NCBI RefSeq assembly: GCF_002294725.1
Contig: NZ_NSFT01000001.1
Coordinates: 496,001-560,000 of the forward strand
Length of the DNA stretch: 64,000 nt
Source of the DNA: Mesorhizobium sp. WSM4313
GTDB lineage: Bacteria; Pseudomonadota; Alphaproteobacteria; Rhizobiales; Rhizobiaceae
Reading direction: 5' to 3'
Part shown: positions 18,301 to 28,916 of the stretch, in pieces
Layout of the letters: each line of letters opens with the position of its first letter
Position numbering within the stretch: position 1 is the first letter of the stretch
Position numbers and translations under genes: made by a program
The notes under the pieces: model-generated
Told to the model about the DNA's origin: nothing
Databases searched by the model: none
The model's input: the letters and a program-made list of their open reading frames with translations, nothing else

Positions 18301-18845
18301 GCGCGATCACGCTGTCGCTCTCGGGCGCCGGCGACGGGCCGATGAAGGGACAGGTGGATGCCCGCAACTTCTATGTCGTCAACGAGCCCAAGCTGGCCTC
18401 GATCGTGTCGACGACGCCGGCTGGCGATACACGCAGCCTGAACCAAGCCGTCAAAAGCAACATCGACACGTCCAGGGTGCAGTTCGAGCGTGGCTTTGCC
18501 GAGATCGACAAGGGCTCCGGCTATCTGAAACTGGCGAACGGCCTGCTGCGCGGCCCGCGCATCGGTACGACCTTCCAGGGCACGCTTTACGATCCAAACA
18601 ACAACATGGACATGACCGGCACCTTCATGCCGGTCTATGGCCTCAACCGCATCTTCGGCGAACTGCCGCTGTTCGGGCCGTTGCTGGGCAACGGACGCGA
18701 CCGCGGCCTGATCGGCGTCACCTACCGTTTGCGCGGCAACGCCAACAAGCCGACGCTCAACATCAATCCGCTATCGGTGGTCGCGCCAGGCATATTCCGC
18801 TCGATCTTCGAGTACAGGCAGCAACCGTCCCAAACTGCGCAGTAA
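15375..18845 (+). CDS. AsmA/YhdP-like large envelope protein (DUF3971-type)
   Basis: A protein of about 1156 residues with one N-terminal membrane helix (LGRVFAGFCALMLLAAAGVYVLGASG) and a long beta-rich periplasmic body. It resembles the AsmA-like/YhdP family, whose members span the periplasm and take part in phospholipid transport to the outer membrane. The last part (GLLRGPRIGTTFQGTLYDP, FMPVYGLNRIFGELPLFGP) is the conserved C-terminal signature. The start is unsure: GTG at 15375 or TTG at 15423 are candidates and neither has a strong ribosome site. It is followed convergently by tyrS with 11 bases between. Confidence 0.8.
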   Translation: MRRGFVHDEFVTTEYCLDQEEPQHEKIRFRRDEITDLARLPSACSVPPLGRAAVRRRFRVLGRVFAGFCALMLLAAAGVYVLGASGIGTERLRTEAETAIEKLAGIDVNVAVGPARLTLDGSSFVALQVNDVSLKTADGKPMADIGRVRFGMRLLPLLSGDVRLTSARFSDAHIVVGAMPSGGSDWTAALRNADGLVDPEKVSAAVFSGVNGALDAVREDSMRQIDLRNVEFKLPDAGPVKRVTIASATVAQTGAGRMQVSYDADVDGRHATLTASATRDATARRISSLDANLEIEGAPGKGSSTEAAPADGAKLGSIALKLSGSEASGDNPSRLAASLSLNGSVLDLGERGLLPTDVEADATLVAGSNKISVDRLLIRSSRSSFNFAGSIGPKPAAAGEEPAYRYDLTSDGSTLAPSESQEPALQFLARIAGVYQPKSRKLVAEQIGVRSGGPGEVLGAATVAFIDHGPPGVSLSLNVHDMPVSHVKQLWPWFSARNARLWVLGNLFGGTVTDANLQFQVAPGRLGNGVPLTGDEVFGRFQIEGSRFDTAGRIPPVRDAVGAVAFHGNDVDIALSSGSVYMPSGRTVAASGGTLTVKNANRPIVIGGLDIDVAGEAPAIAELASYEPINAMRHVGLAPEDLSGTVTGHVRADIPLTKGMDTSKLDWLVSLDYRDLSLAKPFEDQTVTDADGSITVGPKQAVISAEAKLNGIPADLDLVEPLADDGPARSRKVTLVLDDKTRNASMPGLSALLSGTIKVAIDKSGEGAQQVSADLTNARLDIPWAGWSKGAGIPAKVAFDMAKSGSTTTLTDFALDGKSFSIDGNVTLVNGSLSAARFSKVALNRGDDIAVSVKRSGKSYAVDVSGASLDARSLIKQFTSDVDTATKGAGSDAISVSADVTSLTGFHDEVLSNLKLEYSAAGSRVNGLNVTAAASSGAAITINNTTSEGGRVLRVKSADAGAILRFLNVYEHMEGGAITLSLSGAGDGPMKGQVDARNFYVVNEPKLASIVSTTPAGDTRSLNQAVKSNIDTSRVQFERGFAEIDKGSGYLKLANGLLRGPRIGTTFQGTLYDPNNNMDMTGTFMPVYGLNRIFGELPLFGPLLGNGRDRGLIGVTYRLRGNANKPTLNINPLSVVAPGIFRSIFEYRQQPSQTAQ

Positions 18846-18856
18846 GGTTCGGCCGA

Positions 18857-20110
18857 TCAGTTCGGCCGCACCAGCACGTGTTTCTTCTTGCCGAGCGAAA
18901 GCTTCACGAGGCCTTCCGGGCCGAGATCCTGAAGCGTGACGACGCGCCGGTCGTCGGTCAGCGGCTGGTCGTTGACGCGCACCGCGCCGCCCTGGATGTG
19001 CCGGCGCGCCTCGCCGTTCGAGCCGGCCAGCCCGGCGCTTACGAACAGCGCCAGGATCCCGATGCCGGCTTCGAGGTCCGATTTGGCTACTTCGATGCTG
19101 GGCAGAGTGTCTGCGAGCGCGCCTTCCTCGAAAGTCTTGCGCGCCGTCTCGCTTGCGGTCTCGGCCGCCTCGCGGCCATGAAGCATGGCGGTGATCTCGG
19201 TGGCGAGGATCTTCTTCGCCTCGTTGATCTCCGAGCCGCCGAGCTTTTCAAGGCGCGCCACCTCGTCGAGCGGCAGGGTCGTGTAGAGCTTCAGGAAGCG
19301 CCCGACATCGGCGTCCTCGGTGTTGCGCCAGTACTGCCAGAATTCGTAAGGCGAGAGCATGTCGCCATCGAGCCAGACCGCGCCCGAGGCGGACTTGCCC
19401 ATCTTGGCGCCGGAGGAGGTGGTGAGCAGCGGCGTGGTCATGGCGAAGAGCTGCACGCCCTCCATGCGGTGGCCGAGATCGATGCCGTTGACGATATTGC
19501 CCCACTGGTCCGAACCGCCCATCTGCAGCCGGCAGCCGACGCGTTTGTAGAGCTCGACGAAGTCGTAGGCCTGCAGGATCATGTAGTTGAATTCGAGGAA
19601 GGACAGCGACTGCTCGCGGTCGAGTCTCAGCTTCACGCTATCGAAGGCAAGCATGCGGTTGACGGAGAAATGCCGGCCGACATCGCGCAGGAAATTGACG
19701 TAGTTGATCTGCATCAGCCAGTCGGCGTTGTTGACCATGACCGCGTCGCCCGGGCCGCTGCCGAATTTCAGGTAAGGCGCGAAATTGCGGCGGATGCCGA
19801 CGAGATTGTCGTCGATGTCCTGCGGGGTGAGCAGCTTGCGCGCCTCGTCCTTGAAGGACGGGTCGCCGATCATCGAGGTGCCGCCGCCCATCAGCGCGAT
19901 CGGCCGGTGGCCGGTCTGCTGCAGCCAATGCAGCATCATGATCTGGATCAGCGACCCGGCGTGAAGGCTCTTGGCGGTGGCGTCGAAGCCGATATAGGCG
20001 CTCACCGTTTCCTTGGCGAAGAGCTGGTCGAGGGCGGATTCATCCGAAATCTGATGGATGAAGCCGCGCTCGCTCATGATGCGCAGGAAATCGGATTTGA
20101 AGGCGGACAT
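18857..20110 (-). CDS. tyrS: Tyrosyl-tRNA synthetase
   Basis: A 417-residue class I synthetase that charges tRNA-Tyr. It has [16 protein letters not shown], where the usual HIGH motif reads as a HAGS-type form, the KMSKS-type loop [12 protein letters not shown], and a C-terminal S4-like RNA-binding domain ([20 protein letters not shown]). AGGAAG lies just upstream of the ATG at 20110; an upstream extension to 20368 would run through a repeat and is not credible. The gene is divergent from the GT39 gene. Confidence 0.95.
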   Translation of the reverse strand: MSAFKSDFLRIMSERGFIHQISDESALDQLFAKETVSAYIGFDATAKSLHAGSLIQIMMLHWLQQTGHRPIALMGGGTSMIGDPSFKDEARKLLTPQDIDDNLVGIRRNFAPYLKFGSGPGDAVMVNNADWLMQINYVNFLRDVGRHFSVNRMLAFDSVKLRLDREQSLSFLEFNYMILQAYDFVELYKRVGCRLQMGGSDQWGNIVNGIDLGHRMEGVQLFAMTTPLLTTSSGAKMGKSASGAVWLDGDMLSPYEFWQYWRNTEDADVGRFLKLYTTLPLDEVARLEKLGGSEINEAKKILATEITAMLHGREAAETASETARKTFEEGALADTLPSIEVAKSDLEAGIGILALFVSAGLAGSNGEARRHIQGGAVRVNDQPLTDDRRVVTLQDLGPEGLVKLSLGKKKHVLVRPN

Positions 20111-20177
20111 TTTTTCTTCCTGGAGGTCGCCGGGCGCTTGGCCATGCTTGATATGAAGGCGCGCGTTTAGCATCCAA

Positions 20178-20221
20178 GCGCGATCAGCAAAAGTGGTTTC
20201 CGGTTTTGCGTCCGATCGCGC
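20178..20221. repeat. Palindromic intergenic repeat, GGAAACCAC-core variant, copy 1
   Basis: An outer stem GCGCGATC/GATCGCGC and inner stem GCAAAA/TTTTGC surround the core. The first 31 bases after the opening G recur exactly at 20237-20267. It lies between divergent tyrS and the GT39 gene. Confidence 0.85.
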
Positions 20222-20236
20222 TTCAACCAACAAACA

Positions 20237-20277
20237 CGCGATCAGCAAAAGTGGTTTCCGGTTTTGCTTGGAATCGC
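20237..20277. repeat. Palindromic intergenic repeat, GGAAACCAC-core variant, copy 2
   Basis: A direct copy of 20179-20209 at 20237-20267 with a diverged right arm (TTGGAATCGCA instead of GTCCGATCGCG). The two copies are 58 bases apart. Confidence 0.85.
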
Positions 20278-20399
20278 ATACGGCGCGGCGCGTCCTTGCT
20301 TCGCCCTTTTTGCTGGCGTAATGAGGCGCCGCGCAAAGACACGGCGCCATGCACCGCGACGGGGCCATCCCGCAGTTTCAGATCGGAAAAGCTCCCGCG

Positions 20400-22043
20400 A
20401 TGAACAGGAACACCCTCATCCTCTTTCTGTTCAGCATCGTCATGACCGTCAGCGGGCTGGCAAGCCTGCCGCCGGTCGACCGCGATGAATCCCGTTTCGT
20501 CCAGTCGACCAAGCAGATGGTCGAGACGGGCGACTATGTCGATATCCGCCTGCAGGATGTCACGCGCTACAAGAAGCCGATCGGCATCTATTGGCTGCAG
20601 TCGGCGGCGGTCGCGCTGAGCGGCGAGGGGGCCGCGGCGCCCATCTGGGTCTATCGCCTGGTCTCGATGCTGGGCATCGCGCTCGCTGTCGTCGGCATCG
20701 GCTGGACCGGGACAAAACTCTTCGGCGCCAATGCCGGGCTGGCCGCCGGCCTGATGATGGCGGCGATCTTCGCCACCGGCTTCGAGGGGCGCGACGCCAA
20801 GACTGATGCCATGCTTCTCGCCTGCTGCGTGATGGCGCAAGGCGCGCTGGCGCAGGTGTATTGGGCAGCCAAGCGCAACGATCCGGTTCCCGGGCATCTG
20901 CCGTGGATTTTCTGGATCGCGCAAGGCTTCGGCATCCTCATCAAGGGCCCGGTTTCACCGCTTTTGTCGCTGCTGACCGCCGGCGCACTCTTTGCCTTCG
21001 ACCGCGACTGGCGCTGGCTCCTCAAGATGAAGCTGGTGCGTGGCGTCCTGATCGTGCTGGCGATCGTGCTGCCGTGGCTTATCCTCATCACCTGGAAGAG
21101 CGGCGGGGCCTTCTTCCAGGAAGCGGTCGGCAAGGACATGCTGAACAAGGTGGCGCAGGGCGAGGAATCGCACGGCCTGCCGCCCGGCTTCTATATGCTG
21201 ACTTATTCGCTGTTCATGTGGCCCTTCGGGCTGATTGCGGTCGGCGCCGGGCTCCAGGCCATCAACCGGTTTTGGGACGATCCGCGCCTGCGCTTCTGCC
21301 TGGCCTGGTACATCCCGTTCTGGCTGGTGTTCGAGACGATCCCGACCAAGCTGCCGCATTATGTCATGCCGGCCTATCCGGGCATGGCGCTTCTGGTCGG
21401 CTGGCTGCTCACCTTGCCGGCGGACAAGGCCAACGCGCCACTGAAGCGCTGGCAGACATGGCTGTGGTGGGCGACGGCCTTCGGCCTTGCCGTGGTGGCG
21501 ATCGGCCTTGCCGTGGTCTGCGTCGGCGCGCCGCTTTACCTCGCCAAGACCTTCTCCTGGTGGAGCATGCCGGCGGCGATCGCCGCTCTGGTCACCGGCT
21601 ATCTTGCTTTCCCCAGGCAGCTGCAGGTGCCGCTTCCGCGCATCGCCGCTATCGCCGTCGGCGCCGGCATCACCTTCAGCCTGCTGTTCGGCGTCATTGC
21701 GCCGTCGCTGAGACCGATCTGGCTCAGCCCCGCCGTCAAGACCGCCGTCGACGCCAACCGGCTGTGCGACACCACGGTACTCGCCTCGGCGAAATTCCAG
21801 GAGCCGAGCCTGGTCTTCCTGGTCGGCACCAAGACCGTGCTCACCGATGTCGAGGGGGTGGCGCGGCATCTGCTCAACGATCCGTCCTGCGCGCTTGGGC
21901 TGGCGCCGATCAAGGACGAGCAGAAGCTTGCCGACGTGCTGACCGCCAAGGGCAAGTCGGCGACGCGACTGACCGAGATCGACGGCATCAACTATTCGTC
22001 GGGAGACAAGCTGTCGCTCGGGCTTTACCGGGTGGCGCCGTGA
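20400..22043 (+). CDS. GT39/ArnT-like membrane glycosyltransferase
   Basis: A 547-residue integral membrane protein with about 11-12 hydrophobic segments. The first periplasmic loop has PPVDRDESRFVQS, where the Asp-Glu pair is the catalytic feature of the PMT_2/ArnT family. TRYKKPIGIYWLQSA and GFEGRDAKTDAMLLA are further family motifs. Such enzymes move a sugar from undecaprenyl or polyprenyl phosphate onto lipid A or proteins. GGAAAAG precedes the ATG at 20400. A PAP2 phosphatase gene follows 42 bases downstream, so a lipid or LPS modification unit is plausible. Confidence 0.88.
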   Translation: MNRNTLILFLFSIVMTVSGLASLPPVDRDESRFVQSTKQMVETGDYVDIRLQDVTRYKKPIGIYWLQSAAVALSGEGAAAPIWVYRLVSMLGIALAVVGIGWTGTKLFGANAGLAAGLMMAAIFATGFEGRDAKTDAMLLACCVMAQGALAQVYWAAKRNDPVPGHLPWIFWIAQGFGILIKGPVSPLLSLLTAGALFAFDRDWRWLLKMKLVRGVLIVLAIVLPWLILITWKSGGAFFQEAVGKDMLNKVAQGEESHGLPPGFYMLTYSLFMWPFGLIAVGAGLQAINRFWDDPRLRFCLAWYIPFWLVFETIPTKLPHYVMPAYPGMALLVGWLLTLPADKANAPLKRWQTWLWWATAFGLAVVAIGLAVVCVGAPLYLAKTFSWWSMPAAIAALVTGYLAFPRQLQVPLPRIAAIAVGAGITFSLLFGVIAPSLRPIWLSPAVKTAVDANRLCDTTVLASAKFQEPSLVFLVGTKTVLTDVEGVARHLLNDPSCALGLAPIKDEQKLADVLTAKGKSATRLTEIDGINYSSGDKLSLGLYRVAP

Positions 22044-22085
22044 TGAATAGCGTCGGGCATCGAATGTCCCTATAAGCGCCCAGCC

Positions 22086-22949
22086 ATGTCCGACGCGCCG
22101 CCCCTTGCCCTCTACCACCGCTCGCTCGGCAATTTCCGCGACACGATGTCGATCGTGAAGCGACGCTTTGCCGTGCGGCCGGCACGCTATCCGCGAATTC
22201 TGTGGAGCGTCTGGCTCATAGCCTGGATATTGCTCACCGTTGCGACTTTCCTGCGCCTCGATATCAGCGCGGGCGAGATGCGCGGCGAATGGTCCTCCGG
22301 CTTTGCGCGCTTCACCGATTTCTTCACGCAGTTCGGCCTCGGCGGCTGGTATCTCATTCCAGCGGTACTCTGCCTCGTCGCCGCCAATCTGACGGATTGG
22401 CGCGGCCTGTCCCGGCAGGCCCGGATGATCGTCTACAACTGGACGTGTTTCGCGTTCCTGGTGCTTTGCGCCGTCGGCCTATCCGGTCTTGCGGTCAACG
22501 TGCTGAAATACGGAATCGGCCGCGCTCGGCCGCTCTATTTCGACAGTTTCGGCGTCCTGTCGCTGCATCCTTTTGCCATGGACGCGCGCTTTGCCGGTTT
22601 CCCGTCCGGCCATGCCACGACGATGGGCGCCGTCTTCGGCATCCTGCTGCTGTTGTTCCCGCGGCGCTGGTACATCGCGCTGGCGGTCACGGCCTGCATC
22701 GCTTCGACACGCATCTTCGTCGGCGCGCACTATCCCAGCGACACGGTCGCGGGCTTCGGGCTCGGACTGGCGTTCGCGGTGCTATCGGGGCTGGTGTTTG
22801 CCCGGCTCGGCTTCATCTTCGGCCAGACCGGTTCGAAGCTGCCGGTGTGCAAGCGGACGTTCCGGTTGGTACCGTCCCGCGCGCCAAGAGGCAGGGCTTC
22901 GACAGCCGATACGGTCGAGGCCGGAGTCGACCAAACCCAGATCCCTTAA
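22086..22949 (+). CDS. PAP2-family membrane phosphatase
   Basis: A 287-residue inner-membrane phosphatase with about six hydrophobic segments. All three PAP2 motifs are visible: KYGIGRARP, FPSGHATT, and STRIFVGAHYPSDTVAG, the last two carrying the catalytic His residues. Family members dephosphorylate undecaprenyl diphosphate, phosphatidate or lipid A. Its position after the GT39 gene suggests a role in the same lipid or LPS pathway, comparable to LpxE/LpxF-type enzymes, but this is an inference. Confidence 0.87.
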   Translation: MSDAPPLALYHRSLGNFRDTMSIVKRRFAVRPARYPRILWSVWLIAWILLTVATFLRLDISAGEMRGEWSSGFARFTDFFTQFGLGGWYLIPAVLCLVAANLTDWRGLSRQARMIVYNWTCFAFLVLCAVGLSGLAVNVLKYGIGRARPLYFDSFGVLSLHPFAMDARFAGFPSGHATTMGAVFGILLLLFPRRWYIALAVTACIASTRIFVGAHYPSDTVAGFGLGLAFAVLSGLVFARLGFIFGQTGSKLPVCKRTFRLVPSRAPRGRASTADTVEAGVDQTQIP

Positions 22950-22976
22950 GACGCCCTGACTGGCGGCCTTCCGCGC

Positions 22977-23651
22977 TCAGCGCAGCCGCTTCGGCCTCGG
23001 ATCGGCCAGCTCGCCCGCCAGGCGACGGTCGAGATAGTCGGCGCACTCCTGGATCAGCAGCTCGGAATCGTTGGCGAAGAAATGGTTGGCGCCTGGGATC
23101 GTCTTCTGCGTGATGGTGATGCCCTTTTGCGTGTGCAGCTTGTCGACCAGGCCCTGCACATCCTTCGGCGGCGCCACCTTATCGGCATCGCCATGGATGA
23201 TGAGGCCGGACGACGGACAGGGCGCCAGGAACGAGAAGTCGTAGGTGTTGGGCTGCGGCGCGACCGAAATAAAACCCTCGATCTCGGGCCGGCGCATCAG
23301 GAGCTGCATGCCGATCCATGCGCCGAAGGAATAGCCGGCGACCCAGCAGCTCTTCGAATCCGGATGCAGCGACTGCACCCAGTCGAGCGCGGCGGCCGCG
23401 TCCGACAATTCGCCGGTACCATGGTCGAACTCGCCCTGGCTGCGGCCGATGCCGCGGAAATTGAAACGCAGCGTGGTGAAATCGCGCTTCTGGAACATGT
23501 AGAAGAGGTCGTAGACGATCTTGTTGTTCATCGTGCCGCCGAATTGCGGGTGCGGATGCAGCACGATGGCGATCGGGGCGCTCTTTTCCTTCGAGGGCTG
23601 ATAACGTCCCTCCAGGCGACCAGCCGGACCGGCGAAAATGACCTCAGGCAT
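22977..23651 (-). CDS. Alpha/beta hydrolase
   Basis: A 224-residue soluble hydrolase of the dienelactone-hydrolase-like group. It has the oxyanion region LHPHPQFGGTMNN, the nucleophile elbow GYSFGAWIG (Ser in the centre), an Asp in IIHGDADKVAPP and the final His in PGANHFF, completing the triad. GGAG lies six bases before the ATG at 23651; the longer reading to 23783 would run into the divergent suf control region. The substrate is unknown. Confidence 0.87.
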   Translation of the reverse strand: MPEVIFAGPAGRLEGRYQPSKEKSAPIAIVLHPHPQFGGTMNNKIVYDLFYMFQKRDFTTLRFNFRGIGRSQGEFDHGTGELSDAAAALDWVQSLHPDSKSCWVAGYSFGAWIGMQLLMRRPEIEGFISVAPQPNTYDFSFLAPCPSSGLIIHGDADKVAPPKDVQGLVDKLHTQKGITITQKTIPGANHFFANDSELLIQECADYLDRRLAGELADPRPKRLR

Positions 23652-23768
23652 AAAATACTCCACATGGCATATGAATGCGCTCGCCCGGAACTTTCCTGAT
23701 CCCGACTCACCCGCGGCCCCACATCTTCTGTGGTCTTGACGCCGGGCGAGCGTGTTCCTAGAAGCTAG

Positions 23769-23785
23769 TTTAGAATTGTTCAAAA
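23769..23785. promoter_or_regulatory. Irr-type iron control element (ICE) upstream of the suf operon
   Basis: TTTAGAATTGTTCAAAA matches the rhizobial ICE consensus (TTTAGAA-N3-TTCTAAA) with one departure. The symmetry extends as AGTTT/AAACT on both sides, so the whole inverted repeat spans 23767-23787. Irr sites of this kind regulate iron and Fe-S genes in rhizobia. It sits 130 bases before the first cysteine desulfurase. Confidence 0.68.
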
Positions 23786-23918
23786 CTGGGAGGCCGAGAC
23801 CCGATGGTCCGGCAGCCCGCGCCGCAAGCCGGGTAAATAGGACGGCTTGCCTTGCAATTTCAAGGAAATAACGCGCTATCCTCGCGGGATAGTCGCCGGA
23901 AGGACGAACTGAGCGAAA

Positions 23919-25079
23919 ATGGCCGCAATCCGCGCCTATCTCGACTACAACGCCAGCGCGCCGCTCATTGCAGAAGCGCGGGCAGCGATGGTCGCCGCGC
24001 TCGATGCCGCCAACCCGTCATCGGTCCACACGGAAGGGCGCGCCTCGCGCCGGCTGGTCGAGGACGCGCGCCGCGACGTGGCGCGGCTGGTCAACGCCAA
24101 GCCCGAGCATATCGTCTTCACCTCCGGCGCCACCGAAGCCGCCTCGACGCTGCTTACGCCCGACTGGCAGATGGGACGCGGATCGATCCGCATGAGCCAT
24201 CTCTTCGTCTACGAAGCCGACCATCCCTGCATACTGAATGGTGGACGCTTCGCGCCGGCGCAGGTGACGAAGATCGGCGTCGACCCGAACGGCATTGCCG
24301 ATCTCGAGGCGTTGGCCGCCGCGCTCGGCGCGCATGACAAGGCCGCTGGCCTGCCGCTGGTGGCGATCCACGCCGCCAACAACGAGACCGGCGTTATCCA
24401 GCCGATCGGGCGCATCGGCGAGATCGTCAAGGCCGCCGGCGGGGTGCTGGTCGTCGACACCGTGCAGGCTGCCGGGCGGATTCCGCTCGATATGTCAATT
24501 CCTTATGCCGATTATCTGATCCTGTCCTCGCACAAGATCGGCGGCCCGAAGGGCGTCGGCGCGATCGTGGCCGCATCCGACCTGATGATGCCGCGCCCGC
24601 TGATCAATGGCGGCGGCCAGGAGAAGAGCCACCGCGCCGGCACGGAAAACGTCGCCGGGATCGCCGGTTTCGGCGCCGCGGCGCGTGCCGCGCTGGCCGG
24701 TCTCACCGACATGGACGCCATCGCGAGCCGGCGCGACGAGGTCGAGGCGATCGTGCGCGACCTCGCGCCGGACGCGGAAATCTTCGGAAATGGCGCTCCC
24801 AGGCTTGCCAACACGACATTCTTCGCTATTCCCGGCGTCAAAGCCGAAACGGCGCAGATCGCTTTCGATCTCGCCGGCGTCGCGCTGTCTGCGGGTTCAG
24901 CCTGCTCGTCGGGAAAGGTCGGGCCAAGCCATGTGCTGAAGGCGATGGGGCATGGCGACAGCCTGGGCGCCTTGCGCGTCTCGATCGGCCGTGCGACCGG
25001 CGCCGACGATATCGCGGCGTTTCGGGCGGCACTGGCCGGCATCGTCGCCCGCCGCGCGGGCAAGGAAGAAGCCGCCTGA
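23919..25079 (+). CDS. Cysteine desulfurase (IscS/NifS class), first gene of the suf locus
   Basis: A 386-residue PLP enzyme that releases sulfur from cysteine as a persulfide. The PLP lysine is in SSHKIGGPKGVGA and the active Cys is in SAGSACSSGKVGPSHVL, a group I arrangement with a flexible loop. Together with sufS (29018-30259) it gives the operon two desulfurases, a pattern known from suf operons of Agrobacterium and other rhizobia. The ATG at 23919 is supported by family alignment to IRAYLDYNASAPL at the N-terminus. An Irr-type box lies upstream. Confidence 0.9.
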   Translation: MAAIRAYLDYNASAPLIAEARAAMVAALDAANPSSVHTEGRASRRLVEDARRDVARLVNAKPEHIVFTSGATEAASTLLTPDWQMGRGSIRMSHLFVYEADHPCILNGGRFAPAQVTKIGVDPNGIADLEALAAALGAHDKAAGLPLVAIHAANNETGVIQPIGRIGEIVKAAGGVLVVDTVQAAGRIPLDMSIPYADYLILSSHKIGGPKGVGAIVAASDLMMPRPLINGGGQEKSHRAGTENVAGIAGFGAAARAALAGLTDMDAIASRRDEVEAIVRDLAPDAEIFGNGAPRLANTTFFAIPGVKAETAQIAFDLAGVALSAGSACSSGKVGPSHVLKAMGHGDSLGALRVSIGRATGADDIAAFRAALAGIVARRAGKEEAA

Positions 25080-25316
25080 CGGCGGAGCATCGGAGCGAGA
25101 AACGCCTTGCGGTTCTCGGATTTCCGCTGCCTGAACAAGAATTCAGGCTTTAGGGCCTGGTAGAGCCGTGCGTTTTGTCCTGGCCGGGTGAATTTCCGGC
25201 GGACACGCACTATATGAAACTTACTCCGCCGCGAGTCCCTCCCTGGGACGCGATTTCGGCGGTGCCATAGTTTGAAAACTGCCGGGCCTTGACCCCGGCG
25301 TGGATGGAGAACGCTT

Positions 25317-26834
<1,518 letters not shown>

Positions 26835-26860
26835 CCGCAAAAGACATTTAGGAAGAAATC

Positions 26861-27616
26861 ATGCTTGAGATCAAGAATTTGCACGCCCGCATCGTCGATG
26901 ATGGCACCGAGATCATTCGTGGGCTGAATCTCTCGGTGAAAGCCGGCGAGGTCGCCGCCATCATGGGGCCGAACGGTTCGGGCAAGTCGACGCTGTCCTA
27001 TATTCTCGCCGGCCGCGAGGACTATGAAGTCACCGAGGGCGACATCCTCTATAACGGCCAGTCGATCCTCGAAATGGATCCGGCCGAGCGCGCTACTGCC
27101 GGCATCTTCCTCGCCTTCCAGTATCCCATGGAGATACCGGGCGTGGCGACCATGGAATTCCTGAAGGTCGCGATGAACGAGCAGCGCAAGGCGCGCGGCG
27201 AGGAGCCGCTGAAGGTGCCGGAATTCCTGAAGCGCGTGAAGGAAGCGGCCGCCTCGCTCAGCATGGATATGAACATGCTGAAAAGACCGCTCAATGTCGG
27301 CTTCTCCGGTGGCGAGAAGAAGCGCGCCGAGATCCTGCAGATGAAGCTGCTCGAGCCAAAACTCTGCGTGCTCGACGAGACCGATTCCGGCCTCGACATC
27401 GACGCGCTGAAGATCGTCTCGGACGGCGTCAACGCACTGCGCTCGCCGGACCGGGCCATCGTCCTCATCACCCACTACCAGCGCCTGCTCGAGCACATCG
27501 TGCCTGATACGGTGCACGTGCTCTACAGGGGCCAGGTGATAAAGTCGGGCGACAAGTCGCTGGCGCTCGATCTCGAGGCCAATGGTTATGCCGGCGTGAT
27601 CGGGCAAGCCGCGTGA
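26861..27616 (+). CDS. sufC: Fe-S cluster assembly ATPase SufC
   Basis: A 251-residue ABC-type ATPase without membrane domains. Walker A is GPNGSGKST, the signature is FSGGEKKRAEI and Walker B ends LCVLDETDSGLDIDALK, all in SufC form. It drives conformational change of SufB/SufD. AGGAAG lies before the ATG, and its stop is one base from the region where sufD begins. Confidence 0.97.
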   Translation: MLEIKNLHARIVDDGTEIIRGLNLSVKAGEVAAIMGPNGSGKSTLSYILAGREDYEVTEGDILYNGQSILEMDPAERATAGIFLAFQYPMEIPGVATMEFLKVAMNEQRKARGEEPLKVPEFLKRVKEAAASLSMDMNMLKRPLNVGFSGGEKKRAEILQMKLLEPKLCVLDETDSGLDIDALKIVSDGVNALRSPDRAIVLITHYQRLLEHIVPDTVHVLYRGQVIKSGDKSLALDLEANGYAGVIGQAA

Positions 27617-27641
27617 GATGGGAGCGGTCGAGGCAAAAGTC

Positions 27642-28913
27642 ATGAACATGCATGCACAGCCCCAGCGGACCTTGGCCGAGACGGCGCTGATCGACGCCTT
27701 CGGCGAACGGCTGTCGCTGCTGCCCGGCGACGGCGCGGTGATGGTCAAGCGCGACGATGCGATCGAGGCGATCAAGCACGGCCTGCCGACGCGCCGCGTC
27801 GAATCCTGGCATTATACGGACCTGCGCCGGCTGCTGACGTCGGTGCCGGCTTTCGAGGCCGGCGCCGTCGTCAAGGCGCTTGCGCCCGTTCTTGAAGGCT
27901 CGGCCGTGCTGCCGGTGCTGAACGGCGTCTCGCAGATGAAGCTGCCGGAGATCGACGGCGTGACGGTGCAGCGCCTGTCGGAGAAGCTGACCGACGGCAG
28001 CGTCGCGCCCGGCCTCGATCCCTATGGCAGCGACGACGCGATCGGCGCGCTGAACACGGCTTTCGTCGCCGACGGCTATTTCGTCGATATTGCCGACGGC
28101 GCCGAGCTGGAAAAGCCGGTCGAATTGCAGAACCTGCAGGCCGGCGGCCAGTCGCATGTGCGGCTGCTGGCGCGTGTCGGCGCCGGCGCCAAGGCGATTG
28201 TCGTCGAGCGTCAGGCAGGCGAGGGCGACGAGGCGCTCGTCTCTTCGGTCAGCCAGCTCGTGATCGGCGACGGCGCCGAGGTGACCTGGCTCATCGTGCA
28301 GGAGCAGCCGGACACGGCCACGCATCTCGCCCAGTTCAAGGCGCATATCGGCAAGGACGCGAAGCTGACGCTGTTCGTCATGAACGCCGGCGGCAGGCTC
28401 GTGCGCCAGGAGGTCGTGGTCAGGACGACAGGCGAGGGCGCCGACTTCAAATTGCGCGGCATTAATCTTCTCGCCGGCGACACCCACACCGATGTGACTA
28501 TGGTGCTCGACCACGCCGTGCCGCACACGACGTCGACCGAAGTGATCCGCAACGTGGTGACTGGCAAGGCGCGCGGCGTCTTCCAGGGCCGCATCAATGT
28601 GCATCAATACGCCCAGAAGACCAACGCCAAGATGGCCTGCAACACGCTGCTTCTGTCGGATGACGGCGAGTTCTCGACCAAGCCGGAGCTGGAGATCTTC
28701 GCCGACGACGTCGTCTGCGGCCATGGCGCCACCGTCACCGAGATCGACCACGACCATCTGTTCTACCTGATGGCGCGCGGCATTGACGAGAAGTCGGCGC
28801 GGGGTCTCCTGGTGAAGGCATTCGTCGCCGAAGTGATCGAGGAACTGGACGACGAGGCGCTGGTCGAAGCGCTGGAAGCGCGGCTCGACGGCTGGTTTTC
28901 GACGCACGGCTAG
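27642..28913 (+). CDS. sufD: Fe-S cluster assembly protein SufD
   Basis: A 423-residue paralogue of SufB that completes the SufBC2D scaffold. The C-terminal region with ADDVVCGHGATVTEIDHDHLFYL has the conserved CGHGAT motif, whose His is needed for cluster formation in E. coli. An ATG at 27642 with GAGG nearby is preferred; one at 27618 would add eight residues. A repeat element follows directly after the stop. Confidence 0.93.
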   Translation: MNMHAQPQRTLAETALIDAFGERLSLLPGDGAVMVKRDDAIEAIKHGLPTRRVESWHYTDLRRLLTSVPAFEAGAVVKALAPVLEGSAVLPVLNGVSQMKLPEIDGVTVQRLSEKLTDGSVAPGLDPYGSDDAIGALNTAFVADGYFVDIADGAELEKPVELQNLQAGGQSHVRLLARVGAGAKAIVVERQAGEGDEALVSSVSQLVIGDGAEVTWLIVQEQPDTATHLAQFKAHIGKDAKLTLFVMNAGGRLVRQEVVVRTTGEGADFKLRGINLLAGDTHTDVTMVLDHAVPHTTSTEVIRNVVTGKARGVFQGRINVHQYAQKTNAKMACNTLLLSDDGEFSTKPELEIFADDVVCGHGATVTEIDHDHLFYLMARGIDEKSARGLLVKAFVAEVIEELDDEALVEALEARLDGWFSTHG

Positions 28914-28916
28914 CGC

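Noticed and set aside
20178..20277. CRISPR array
   Set aside because: Only two copies of a palindromic repeat with a 27-base gap; no further repeats or cas genes.
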